This document shows, piece by piece, positions 20,691 through 32,060 of a stretch of 64,000 bases of DNA; the stretch's first letter is position 1, and the number at the start of each line of letters is the position of its first letter. The DNA is from Leptospira terpstrae serovar Hualin str. LT 11-33 = ATCC 700639 (GTDB lineage Bacteria > Spirochaetota > Leptospiria > Leptospirales > Leptospiraceae): NCBI RefSeq assembly GCF_000332495.1, contig NZ_AOGW02000018.1:250501-314500 (forward strand). Direction: 5' to 3'. Position numbers and translations under genes: made by a program. The notes beneath the pieces are model-generated. The model was not told the origin of the DNA. It made no database searches and saw only the letters and a program-made list of their open reading frames with translations.

Positions 20691-22744
20691 TGGGATTATA
20701 CCAAGACATTAAAGATAAACGGGAGTTATTCGAAGCAGTCCAGAAAAGATTGGGGCCAGAAAAAGCCACATTTATTGAAAAAGCCTACAACATTGCAGAC
20801 AAAATGCATGAGGGGCAAAAACGTTTGTCTGGCGAACCATACATCATCCATCCTATGAATGTTGCCTCTGTCCTTGATGAACTGGGGTTAGATGAAAGAG
20901 CAATTGCGGCAGGTCTTTTGCACGATGTGGTGGAAGATACTAGTTATAGCAAAGAGGATATGGCTCGTGAATTTGGAGAAGATATCGCAGCACTTGTAGA
21001 AGGTGTAACGAAAATTTCTGAAATCAAATCGCAATCAAAAGAAACAGAAGCCGCAGAAAATATCCGAAAGATGTTACTTGCTACGATTAAAGATGTGCGA
21101 GTGATGCTAATCAAATTAGCTGATAAAACTCATAATGTTCGAACTTTAAAATTCCAACCTGAAGAAAAACAAAAACGAATCGCAAAAGAAGTCCTGTCCT
21201 TATACGCACCCATTGCGGGTAGGCTTGGCGTTTATAAAGTTAAGTTTGAGTTAGAAGATTTGGCTTTCCAATCTTTGCACCCGGAAGAATACCAAGAGAT
21301 CAAAAAACGTGTGTCTGCCAAAAAATCAGAACGCGATGAATATATTGAAAAGATAAAAATAATCCTTAAACAAAGATTAGCTGAGATTAGTATTGATGCT
21401 CGGATTGATGGACGGGCGAAACATTTTTATTCGATCTATCGAAAGATGGTGACCAAAGAAAAATCATTTTCGGAAATCTTTGATCTGCGGGCTGTACGTA
21501 TCATAACCAATGAAATCAAGGATTGTTACGGAGTTCTTGGAATTGTTCATACACTTTGGACACCGATCCCAGGTAGGTTTAAAGATTATATCGCGACACC
21601 CAAAACGAACTTATACCAGTCCTTACATACAACTGTTTTTGGTCCTGATGGTCGTCCCATGGAAGTCCAGATTCGAACCAAAGATATGAACGCTATCGCA
21701 GAAAATGGTGTGGCTGCTCACTGGGCCTATAAAGAATCCACCAACTTATCCAGAACATCAGTCATTTTGCAGAACGGTGTAGAAAATGCCTTCCGGATGA
21801 AATGGTTAGAGATTTTAAAATCTTGGCAAGACCCAAGCCTTGATTCGAAAGAATTTATGGAAGAACTTCAATATGATCTCCATGAAGATGAGGTATTTGT
21901 TTTTACACCAAAGGGTGAGATCATCGAGATGCCTAAGGGTGCGACTGTACTTGATTACGCTTTCCGAATCCATACTGACGTGGGACTTCATGCACGTGGT
22001 GGGAAGGTCAACGGTCGAATGGTTACACTTCGTACGGAATTGAAATCTGGAGATCAGGTCGAAATTATCACTGAAAAAAGTTCCAAACCTTCACCGATTT
22101 GGTTACGAATTGTTAAAACTTCAGGCGCAAGACAGAAGTTACGTGCTTATTTTAGAAAACTACAAGAAGATTCACAAAGAGAAACGATTGGTTCTGTATT
22201 GGAAGCATCAACACATACGATTGATGAAAACACCATTAAAGAAATCAAAAAAGTAAAAATCAAAAAACCTAACAAGGCACACCCACACCAGGAAGAATCC
22301 AAAGAGTTTGGCATTTCTGTGGCTGGTTGGAATGATGTACCTGTTCGTGTTGCATCTTGTTGTACGCCTATCCCAGGGGATGAGATTATTGGATTTATTA
22401 CCCGTGGTAGAGGAGTGAGTGTCCATAAAAAGGACTGTACCACTGCAACCAAACAACTCGAGTGGATGAAAACTATACCTGTTCGTTGGGAAGGACCAGG
22501 GGAACCGATCCCAATTCAAATTGAAGTGCGAGCAAAAGATGTACAGGGAATTTATTTGTCGATGGTGGAATCTATTTCTAGCACAGAAACTAATATTCTG
22601 GAAGCTGGGGCTTCATCCCATCCCAATGGAACTCTTACCGCAAAATTTATGTTAGAAGTGGATCATTTGGATCAGCTGAAAGAAATTTTGGAAAACTTGC
22701 GTATGATCCAAGGTGTGGTTTTTGCTGAACGAGTTAAAAAATAA
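20690..22744 (+). CDS. rsh: Bifunctional (p)ppGpp synthetase/hydrolase
   Basis: The 684-residue RelA/SpoT homologue has all domains: HD hydrolase (H54, LLHDVVEDT with H78, D79, E82, D83), synthetase (FDLRAVRI, RFKDYIATPKTNLYQSLH), TGS (VFVFTPKGEIIEMPKGAT) and ACT at the C-terminus. Intact HD residues and an RFKD motif, as in bifunctional Rel enzymes, suggest both activities. It overlaps nadC by one base, so NAD synthesis and the stringent-response enzyme share a transcript. It also overlaps the convergent hydrolase gene by 11 bp. Confidence 0.96.
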   Translation: MGLYQDIKDKRELFEAVQKRLGPEKATFIEKAYNIADKMHEGQKRLSGEPYIIHPMNVASVLDELGLDERAIAAGLLHDVVEDTSYSKEDMAREFGEDIAALVEGVTKISEIKSQSKETEAAENIRKMLLATIKDVRVMLIKLADKTHNVRTLKFQPEEKQKRIAKEVLSLYAPIAGRLGVYKVKFELEDLAFQSLHPEEYQEIKKRVSAKKSERDEYIEKIKIILKQRLAEISIDARIDGRAKHFYSIYRKMVTKEKSFSEIFDLRAVRIITNEIKDCYGVLGIVHTLWTPIPGRFKDYIATPKTNLYQSLHTTVFGPDGRPMEVQIRTKDMNAIAENGVAAHWAYKESTNLSRTSVILQNGVENAFRMKWLEILKSWQDPSLDSKEFMEELQYDLHEDEVFVFTPKGEIIEMPKGATVLDYAFRIHTDVGLHARGGKVNGRMVTLRTELKSGDQVEIITEKSSKPSPIWLRIVKTSGARQKLRAYFRKLQEDSQRETIGSVLEASTHTIDENTIKEIKKVKIKKPNKAHPHQEESKEFGISVAGWNDVPVRVASCCTPIPGDEIIGFITRGRGVSVHKKDCTTATKQLEWMKTIPVRWEGPGEPIPIQIEVRAKDVQGIYLSMVESISSTETNILEAGASSHPNGTLTAKFMLEVDHLDQLKEILENLRMIQGVVFAERVKK

Positions 22745-24137
22745 ACCATTGCACTTGGTTAGGTGCCAATTTGAAGTAAATTCCTTGTTCCGACTTTGTT
22801 TGTGAATAACTATCGCCAGTCACAATATCAGTTAACAAAGGTTGGAATTGGATTCCATCTTGGAATGGGATCCAACCAGATGCTTCGAACGTTTGTTCAT
22901 TCCAAAGGAAAAGTTCTGTTTGGGTTTGAGTTTGGATGGCTTTGATAAAAACAGATTTTCCGTCATATTCTCTGTATTCTGGCCAAAAAAAACAAGAATT
23001 GGAATTTCTTTTCGATGAAGTATCAAGGGCTCGTTTGTAAAAATTTTCTGATTTTTCGTTTGTTTCTTCATTGTCAGATTGGATTAATTGGACCGGGATT
23101 TTTTGGGAGTACCCTAACTCTTGTCCGGCGTGGAATAAAACAATACAATCCGTTGAACAAAGTAAACTAAAATAGGAATGAGAAATTTCACCAAATTGGT
23201 TTTTGGCTCTATCTTCGTCGTGATTTTCTAAAAATTCAATTTTTTTTAATTCAGAATTTTTTCTAAGGTTCTCAGAAACAAAAGCATAATTTTGATTTTT
23301 AAATGCATCATACATAGACTTATCATAACTGGCATTAAATCCTAAACTGAGAAGTCTATCCTCCAATCCCCAATAGGCCTCCGCATAAAATTTAAAATGG
23401 GGGAATTCTACTCGAACGGAATCGATAACACGGCTCCAGTCATAAAAAGATTTTTTCCCATGAGTTTTTTCAAAAACTTCAGGTAGGAGTAACATAGCCA
23501 TATCGCAACGAACACCATCACATTGTTTGGCGATATTTTTTAATATTTTTATATGTTTTTTTTCCACTTCTGGATTTGAAAAATTCCATTGGATGGTATC
23601 GGTCCAACCGTCAAAATAGGGATCTCTTCCATGTACATAATAGTTTCCATTTTTATGTAAAAATGAATTTTTAGATAATACTGATTCGTTTGCGATTAAA
23701 AATAAATCAGGATTGGTATCAATAAGCGGGGAGTCGATGGCCATATGGTTTGGCACAAAGTCCAGGATTAGTTTTTTTTCGAATTGTTTTAGCATTGAAT
23801 AAAAGTTGGTGAAGTCCTTCTCCCTTGTGACAAGGGGGTCAGGTAGGTAATCGAAAATAGAATAGGGTGATCCATAAATATCTTCTAACACTAGGTTTTG
23901 TTTTGCGGAGTGGAAGTTTGGTTGTAGTTCCTTCATGGTTTGGGCAATGGTCCTAGATTTGGGGCTATTTTTCCAGACCCCCATGAACCAAAATTCATCT
24001 GCCCAAAGAAAGCTAGGGGATTTTTGAAGGTAAAGTAAGAGAGATTCTAATGGTTCTTTCATTTTTGCACAAAAAAGCCTTGAGCCTATCTCGTACAAAT
24101 GGATTTGATGGAAGGGATGTTTCATAACAAAGTTCAA
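22734..24137 (-). CDS. Alpha-amylase family (GH13-like) glycoside hydrolase
   Basis: The ~467-residue protein has the four conserved GH13 regions: LDFVPNH, GVRCDMA with nucleophile D212, FYAEAYWG with acid/base E253, and LENHDEDR with transition-state Asp D307. No signal peptide is visible, so it is probably cytosolic and acts on storage or imported alpha-glucans. The start is uncertain: TTG 24137 or ATG 24125. Either way the 5' end overlaps the divergent lipoprotein gene's 5' end. Confidence 0.85.
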   Translation of the reverse strand: MNFVMKHPFHQIHLYEIGSRLFCAKMKEPLESLLLYLQKSPSFLWADEFWFMGVWKNSPKSRTIAQTMKELQPNFHSAKQNLVLEDIYGSPYSIFDYLPDPLVTREKDFTNFYSMLKQFEKKLILDFVPNHMAIDSPLIDTNPDLFLIANESVLSKNSFLHKNGNYYVHGRDPYFDGWTDTIQWNFSNPEVEKKHIKILKNIAKQCDGVRCDMAMLLLPEVFEKTHGKKSFYDWSRVIDSVRVEFPHFKFYAEAYWGLEDRLLSLGFNASYDKSMYDAFKNQNYAFVSENLRKNSELKKIEFLENHDEDRAKNQFGEISHSYFSLLCSTDCIVLFHAGQELGYSQKIPVQLIQSDNEETNEKSENFYKRALDTSSKRNSNSCFFWPEYREYDGKSVFIKAIQTQTQTELFLWNEQTFEASGWIPFQDGIQFQPLLTDIVTGDSYSQTKSEQGIYFKLAPNQVQWFIF

Positions 24138-25964
24138 TTACTCAAGTATAGTTCCTCCTTCGGCAAGATAGTTTTGGTTGGTTTGACAGGACTTTTGTCA
24201 ATGCTCCTTACCTTAAATTGTTCTGAAGAAGATACAAAAGAACCATTGTCTAAGGTAAATGACCTTCCTTGGCAGGGTGATATTGCTTCCATCCCCAATG
24301 CGCTTCGTGAGAAAAATCCAGTGGCGGACCCAAAGGCAACGAAAGGTGGAAAGATCAGAGTTTACTCTCATCAGTTTCCAAAATCGTTAAATTATTATTT
24401 AGATCAGTTTACCACAACAGCCCGTATCTTTACGAGTTTGTATGAACCACTCACTGGTTATCATCCTCTTACTCTAGAAACCATTCCTCATTTGGCGAGA
24501 GATTGGAAGATCTCCCCTGACAAAAAGAAATTTACATTTTACTTGGATTCAAATGCTCGTTGGTCCGATGGCAAACCAGTCACCGCAGATGATGTCATCT
24601 TTACTTATGATACGATCATGAATCCAAAAAATGGAACCGCAGTATTTCGTGTTTCCTTATCTCGTTTTTTAAAACCGGTAAAATTGGATGACCTAACCGT
24701 TGTTTTTGAGGCAAAAGAAGTTCATTGGAATAACTTTAACGATATTGCTTCTTCCATTTTTATCCTTCCTAAACACCACTTTGAAGGAAAAGATTTCAAC
24801 AAAGAGAATATGGAATTTCCCGTTGTATCCGGTCCTTACAAAATCACAGAAGTAAAAAAGAATCGTTACATTAAATTGGAAAGAAGAGGGGACTGGTGGC
24901 AAAGAGCATATCCTTTCAATGAAGGTCGTAATAATTTTGATCAAATTGTATATAAAGTTTATAACGAAGAAGCCGTAGCTCTCCAAGCATTTAAAAAGGG
25001 AGATATTGATATCTATCCTGTTTATTCAGCTTTTGTTTGGGTAGAAGAAGCAAATGGAGAACCTTTTGATAAAAATTGGATCGCAAAACAAAGGATCTTT
25101 AATTTAAAACCGATTGGGTTTCAAGGTTGGGCGATGAATTCAAGGCGAGCCATCTTCTCAGACAAACGTGTGAGAGAGGCAATGAACTTACTTGTGGATC
25201 GTAAACTTATGATCGATAAACTAGCGTATGGTGAATATGATCCTACTAATAGTTATTATCCTGATTTTTATTTAGGTGGTGAAAAAAATCCGAACCAACC
25301 TACTGAATTCAGTATTGAAAAAGCAAGGAAACTACTTGCAGAAGCGGGTTGGAAACCAAATGCAGAAGGAATTTTGGAAAAGGATGGAAAACCTTTTCAG
25401 TTTTCTATCCTAGACCGTGATAAAAAAACAGAAAAGTATTTCACTGTGTTTTTGGAGAAAGCAAAGGAAGTCGGAATTCGAGCATCCATTGATACATTAG
25501 ATTTGGCTGCTTGGAGTGAACGAGTGGACAAATATGATTTTGATATGACTTGGGCTGCTTGGGGATCTGGAATCTTTAAAGATCCTGAATCACAATGGCT
25601 TTCTAAATATGCCGAAGAACCAGGACAACCAAACTTACCTGGGTTTAAACTTGCGGAAGTAGACAAACTCATAGAAAAACAAAAAACGGAATTTTCTATC
25701 GCCAAACGAAATGAAATTCTAAAACAAATCGATCGTATAGTTTATAAAGAGTATCCATATGTTTTGTTATGGCATTTACCGAGTACAAGACTTTTGTATT
25801 GGCAAAAATACGGAGTACCAAATCTCCCATTAGGAAAGTATGGTGATGAAAGTTTTTCTTCTGACTACTGGTGGTATGATGAAGAAAAAGACAAAAAGTT
25901 GTCTGAGGCATTGTCCAAAAAAGAAAAATTTACAGAATACGAAGCTGTGGTTCGTTGGAAGTAG
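24099..25964 (+). CDS. Family 5 extracellular solute-binding lipoprotein
   Basis: About 621 residues with a lipoprotein signal (LLTLNC) and an SBP_bac_5 fold of the DppA/OppA group: ARIFTSLYEPLTGY, the ARDWKISPDKKKFTFYL strand and the WSDGKPVTADDVIFTYD signature. It probably binds peptides or a similar ligand at the membrane surface. No ABC permease or ATPase genes are adjacent. Candidate starts are ATG 24099, 24108 and 24117; none has a good ribosome-binding site. The kinase-like gene follows after 10 bp. Confidence 0.85.
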   Translation: MDLMEGMFHNKVQLLKYSSSFGKIVLVGLTGLLSMLLTLNCSEEDTKEPLSKVNDLPWQGDIASIPNALREKNPVADPKATKGGKIRVYSHQFPKSLNYYLDQFTTTARIFTSLYEPLTGYHPLTLETIPHLARDWKISPDKKKFTFYLDSNARWSDGKPVTADDVIFTYDTIMNPKNGTAVFRVSLSRFLKPVKLDDLTVVFEAKEVHWNNFNDIASSIFILPKHHFEGKDFNKENMEFPVVSGPYKITEVKKNRYIKLERRGDWWQRAYPFNEGRNNFDQIVYKVYNEEAVALQAFKKGDIDIYPVYSAFVWVEEANGEPFDKNWIAKQRIFNLKPIGFQGWAMNSRRAIFSDKRVREAMNLLVDRKLMIDKLAYGEYDPTNSYYPDFYLGGEKNPNQPTEFSIEKARKLLAEAGWKPNAEGILEKDGKPFQFSILDRDKKTEKYFTVFLEKAKEVGIRASIDTLDLAAWSERVDKYDFDMTWAAWGSGIFKDPESQWLSKYAEEPGQPNLPGFKLAEVDKLIEKQKTEFSIAKRNEILKQIDRIVYKEYPYVLLWHLPSTRLLYWQKYGVPNLPLGKYGDESFSSDYWWYDEEKDKKLSEALSKKEKFTEYEAVVRWK

Positions 25965-25974
25965 AATTTAAATA

Positions 25975-27057
25975 GTGCAAGAGAAAAAAGGTCCAATTAA
26001 GGGGATCCGCGACAAGATCACCCAACTCTGGAGCCAATATCCAAACTGGGGAAAAATTCCTCAGTTTTTGGAGTTATTGGAAAAGGGTCTCGACAAAGAG
26101 TTGTTTGTCGACCCCGATAAACAAGAGATCCCCATTCCCATTGAGGATCTCCCTGTTGATGAAGTTTTAAGAAAATCCGGTTTTTTTCGTAATTTTTACG
26201 AAAAACTTTTTCCCGTTTCCCATGTGTTTCGAATCACTTACCGATACGATCGGGAATTTTTGGATAACTTTATGCCTCTCTCTCAGGATGGTTATATTGG
26301 CAGAGGTTCCTATAAATTTGTTTACAAACTCCCGTGGAACCAAGTGGTAAAAATTGGGAAGTCCAAGTTACCTTCCGATGCAATCTTTGGATCGCTTTTC
26401 AAAGAAGTAGGAAGAGATATTACTCGGTTTTTAAAACCAGAGGAGATAGAGTTAAGAGATTTTTTAAAAACCCAAACTTCCCGCGACTCCAAAAAAGATG
26501 AAATCGATTTTAAATTCAAACGATTGGGTTTGGAGAGATTACATTATTGGAAATTAAAATCTCTCATTCCTGATTTAGTAGTGCCCACCAGATTTTTTAT
26601 GGGATTAAGAGTCAGAAACAATCCTTTTGGAATTCCGAATGTAACTCTCACGCCTTGTGACCAACAAACTCTCCTTGCAGGAAAACATCTGAAAGAATTT
26701 ACAATACGGAATGAAAAATTAGAACAAAATCCAATTTTAAATAAACTATTTCCTAAATGGAAATTGAATTTTGATTCTCATCGGTTTGGAGTGATATCAA
26801 AATCCAAACTTAAGAAAATTGCCGTTGATTTCAATCGTGTAATTGAAGTTACCAAATTTTTAGCAGAAGAAGAAAAACTGATCTTTGATATCCATGCTGA
26901 AAATATAATCATCACTCTACCCGATTTCGAATTAAAAATTTTCGACTTTCACGTTTTTGATGACTATTTGTATGAACCCTCTGAGGAGAATCCAACTCCA
27001 GAGATGGATCATATACTCATCATTGAAGAGTTTATCAAATCATTTGAACTGGATTAA
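25975..27057 (+). CDS. Protein-kinase-like fold protein of unknown substrate
   Basis: The 360-residue protein has no assigned family that I recognise by name, but kinase elements appear in order: a glycine loop GYIGRGSYKFVYK (G106, G109, G111), a Lys in VVKIG (K126), a catalytic-loop motif DIHAEN (D305, N310; compare DLHPGN of aminoglycoside-type kinases) and IFDFH (D324) at the DFG position. The catalytic residues look present, so it may be active, on a small molecule, sugar or protein. It starts at GTG 25975 without a clear ribosome-binding site. It sits between the solute-binding lipoprotein and a GT-C glycosyltransferase 3 bp downstream, which points to an envelope or glycan role. Confidence 0.6.
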   Translation: MQEKKGPIKGIRDKITQLWSQYPNWGKIPQFLELLEKGLDKELFVDPDKQEIPIPIEDLPVDEVLRKSGFFRNFYEKLFPVSHVFRITYRYDREFLDNFMPLSQDGYIGRGSYKFVYKLPWNQVVKIGKSKLPSDAIFGSLFKEVGRDITRFLKPEEIELRDFLKTQTSRDSKKDEIDFKFKRLGLERLHYWKLKSLIPDLVVPTRFFMGLRVRNNPFGIPNVTLTPCDQQTLLAGKHLKEFTIRNEKLEQNPILNKLFPKWKLNFDSHRFGVISKSKLKKIAVDFNRVIEVTKFLAEEEKLIFDIHAENIIITLPDFELKIFDFHVFDDYLYEPSEENPTPEMDHILIIEEFIKSFELD

Positions 27058-27060
27058 TTT

Positions 27061-28614
27061 ATGTTGTCTTTAAAACGAAATTTACCTTCCTTTTATTTAC
27101 TTTCTTTCCTATTTTTAGCCTTTGGATTTTACCAAGCCTACAAGTGGCAGTGGATCTGTGATGATGCGTATATTAGCTTTGTGTATGCAAGAAATTTATC
27201 CGAAGGTTTAGGCCTTGTATTTCATTTGGGTGAAAGGGTCGAAGGATATACTAATTTTCTTTGGACCATTGTTTTATCGTTAGGTGACTTAGTGGGGATT
27301 AAACCACAAACTCTATCGATTGGAACGGGAATTTTCTTTTATTTGTCTACGTTGTTTGTTTTTTTTAGAGAAGAGAATCGACTTACACTCGGAAAGGTTT
27401 ATCCACTTCTAATAGTTCACCTAGCTGTATTTTACCATCTATTTATCTTCGCAACGTCTGGACTTGAGACTTCACTATTTACTTTTCTCATCTGTTTCGG
27501 GTTACTATTATGGGAAAAGGAAAGCGACTTTCTTTTTATAGTTTTTTTCCTTTCGGCCCTAGTTCGACCGGAAGGGGCACTCTTTTTATTTCTTGTTTCT
27601 TTAGATTGGATTTTTCGTAAAAAGTATTGGAAACCCTTGGCTTTTGGATTTTTGTTTTTATGTTTCCTTGGATTTCGTTATTTTTATTATCAAGACATAC
27701 TTCCAAATACCTTTTATGCCAAAGGAAATAAAGGGGCTTACTTTTTGCAGGGAATCTATTATTTTCTTTATTTCCTCAAGTCCTACCCTTTATACCTATT
27801 AGTAATTTTGATAGCAGGGATTCAAATTTATAAGTCTATTCGTTATCAAAAGGAACTACGGTTTTTATTTTCCTCGGTAATCTTCTATATTCTATATGTT
27901 TTTTATGTAGGAGGGGATTTTATGGGGAACCGGTTTTGGATTCCGATTTTACCGTATCTTTCCTATTTAGCATTTCGGCAAATCAGTGAATGGGATTTAC
28001 ATTCTCAAATAGAGTCCAATCAATCTTCTTTATTTACTAATCTTTATGCAAAAAATCGACTTCTAGTTTCTTTTTTCTTTATACTATCAACGGCAGTGTA
28101 TACGGATCCCTTAAAAATCAAAGGAACTCGTATCCCCGATTGGCATGGAATTGTCGAGGAACGGATGTTTTACGAAAACCATTTGGTTCGGACTGATGGT
28201 TATGATTTAGGATCGTTATCTGATTTCAGAGTTGCCTTCTTCGGCGCCCAGGCACATTTCATTTATTTTTTACGTCCTTCCTTTGCCTTTGAAGCAGAAT
28301 CGGGCCTTACCGATAGGAATTTTGCAAAGAAAAAAGTAGAAACACGTGGGAGGATCGGCCATGAAAGTGAACTTACAAAAAAAGATTTAGATGATCGTAA
28401 GATCGATATCTTACTCGACAATCGACTTCATGGAGCTACATTGCCACACGTGCAATACACTTGGAGAACGGTTCCGATTCGCTTTTATGTTTGGAATTAT
28501 GATCCTAATAAATTTAAAAAGCTCTGTGTTCGGAGTGATTGGAATTGTGATGATCTATATCAAGTTTTTCAAACCAACCATTGGGATCCAAACCAACCAA
28601 AATCGTTTGAGTAG
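27061..28614 (+). CDS. GT-C type membrane glycosyltransferase, AftB-like
   Basis: The 517-residue protein has about ten hydrophobic segments. After the first one comes DDAYISFVYARNLSEG with GERVEGYTNFLW, a signature shared with AftB-type arabinofuranosyltransferases and other polyprenyl-phosphate-dependent GT-C enzymes; the Asp pair near residue 35 is the likely catalytic site. The donor and acceptor cannot be told from sequence. It starts 3 bp after the kinase-like gene and ends 5 bp before pgeF, so the four genes form one run. Confidence 0.72.
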   Translation: MLSLKRNLPSFYLLSFLFLAFGFYQAYKWQWICDDAYISFVYARNLSEGLGLVFHLGERVEGYTNFLWTIVLSLGDLVGIKPQTLSIGTGIFFYLSTLFVFFREENRLTLGKVYPLLIVHLAVFYHLFIFATSGLETSLFTFLICFGLLLWEKESDFLFIVFFLSALVRPEGALFLFLVSLDWIFRKKYWKPLAFGFLFLCFLGFRYFYYQDILPNTFYAKGNKGAYFLQGIYYFLYFLKSYPLYLLVILIAGIQIYKSIRYQKELRFLFSSVIFYILYVFYVGGDFMGNRFWIPILPYLSYLAFRQISEWDLHSQIESNQSSLFTNLYAKNRLLVSFFFILSTAVYTDPLKIKGTRIPDWHGIVEERMFYENHLVRTDGYDLGSLSDFRVAFFGAQAHFIYFLRPSFAFEAESGLTDRNFAKKKVETRGRIGHESELTKKDLDDRKIDILLDNRLHGATLPHVQYTWRTVPIRFYVWNYDPNKFKKLCVRSDWNCDDLYQVFQTNHWDPNQPKSFE

Positions 28615-28619
28615 AATCA

Positions 28620-29360
28620 ATGAAATTTATACAAGTTTTTTCCACAAACTACGGTAAAGTCCTCTATGGAACCGCTGGCAAACAAAGTTTAGAAAGTTTA
28701 AAAGAAAAATATCCAGTGTATCCGAAAAATCCAGAAGGATGGAAAGATTATACCGAAGACTGGGTAAAAAGGGAATGGAAAGTTTCTTCGCCTCAAATCA
28801 TAACACTAAACCAAGAGCATGGCAATTCGATCCATTTTATTTCTCGGGAATCAAAAATCCTAAATGAACTAATTGTTTTAGAAGGCGATGGATTGTATAC
28901 AGAATCTGAAAATAGAATTCTATTTGTTCGCACAGCGGATTGTGTGCCAGTCTTTCTTTACTCTAACAAACGACCGTTTGTTGCCATTGTTCATTCTGGT
29001 TGGAAAGGAACAAGTCTAGGAATCACAGAACGATTGATTGATGAAACTTTACGTTTGGGTTATGATTTAGAAGAGCTACAATTAGAGATTGGTCCTTACA
29101 TCCAAAGGTCTGATTACGAAGTAGAGGAAGATGTAGCCGAACATTTTCTTTCTTTAGGGGATGCCGTTTGTCATCCGATAGGACACGGGAAGTTTTTACT
29201 AGATGTGGGTCTTGCGATTGAGATGCGAGTGAAGATGCGTTTTCAAAATTTTAATGGAATCAAAAATCTACATACCAATGTATACAGAAGCCCTCTTTAC
29301 TTTAGCCATAGGGCAAAAGAAGAGGGCCGTAATTTAAACTTTATACTTTGGGAATCTTAA
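28620..29360 (+). CDS. pgeF: PgeF/YfiH family multicopper oxidase-type protein
   Basis: The 246-residue protein has the family signatures GDGLYTE, RTADCVPVFL, AIVHSGWKGT and a Cys/His pair near VCHPIG. The family was annotated as polyphenol oxidase. Members act on purine nucleosides, and the E. coli member edits a misincorporated residue in peptidoglycan precursors. The end overlaps the convergent receiver gene by 20 bp. Confidence 0.88.
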   Translation: MKFIQVFSTNYGKVLYGTAGKQSLESLKEKYPVYPKNPEGWKDYTEDWVKREWKVSSPQIITLNQEHGNSIHFISRESKILNELIVLEGDGLYTESENRILFVRTADCVPVFLYSNKRPFVAIVHSGWKGTSLGITERLIDETLRLGYDLEELQLEIGPYIQRSDYEVEEDVAEHFLSLGDAVCHPIGHGKFLLDVGLAIEMRVKMRFQNFNGIKNLHTNVYRSPLYFSHRAKEEGRNLNFILWES

Positions 29361-29751
29361 GAAGAGTTTCTTTGATTTTTTCTAGGATTTTTTCTCGTTT
29401 GATTGGTTTTACGATATAATCCATTGCTCCATTTTCAAGAAGAGATTTGATCACCGAAGGAGTATTCTCTTCTGATATGAAAAGAATCCTTGGGAGTACA
29501 CCCATATCTTTCATATCCCAGAAAGCAGCATACCCATCCACCTCAGGCAGGAAAATTTCAATCGTAACAAGATCAATCTGTTGGCGATTGTCTTTATACA
29601 TTTGTAAAAGTTCTTTTCCCGTTTCGGCAACTCCGATGATTTTGAAACCTTCTGATTCCAAAATCTGTTGGAGTTGTTTGGATTGGAATTTGGAATTCTC
29701 TGCTATGAGAATTTGATAAGGTCTGCCTGTCGGTCCGATGCCTGCTTGCAT
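29341..29751 (-). CDS. Receiver-only protein with Glu at the phospho-acceptor site
   Basis: The 136-residue protein is a stand-alone CheY-like receiver. The acceptor position reads DLVTIEIFLPEVDG, so E65 (codon GAA) replaces Asp. The acidic pocket is also altered (E18-N19 instead of two Asp/Glu), while S93 and K115 (DYIVKP) are kept. Glu can mimic phospho-Asp, so it may be fixed in an active-like state. GGAG lies 8 nt before the ATG. It begins 15 bp after leuB and so probably ends the pgm-argD-leuB operon. Confidence 0.85.
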   Translation of the reverse strand: MQAGIGPTGRPYQILIAENSKFQSKQLQQILESEGFKIIGVAETGKELLQMYKDNRQQIDLVTIEIFLPEVDGYAAFWDMKDMGVLPRILFISEENTPSVIKSLLENGAMDYIVKPIKREKILEKIKETLLKIPKV

Positions 29752-29766
29752 ATAGTTCTCCGTAGT

Positions 29767-32056
<2,290 letters not shown>

Positions 32057-32060
<4 letters not shown>

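Noticed and set aside
28391..28657. Plus-strand ORF overlapping the end of the GT-C gene
   Set aside because: Out-of-frame shadow covering a coding end and the pgeF start.
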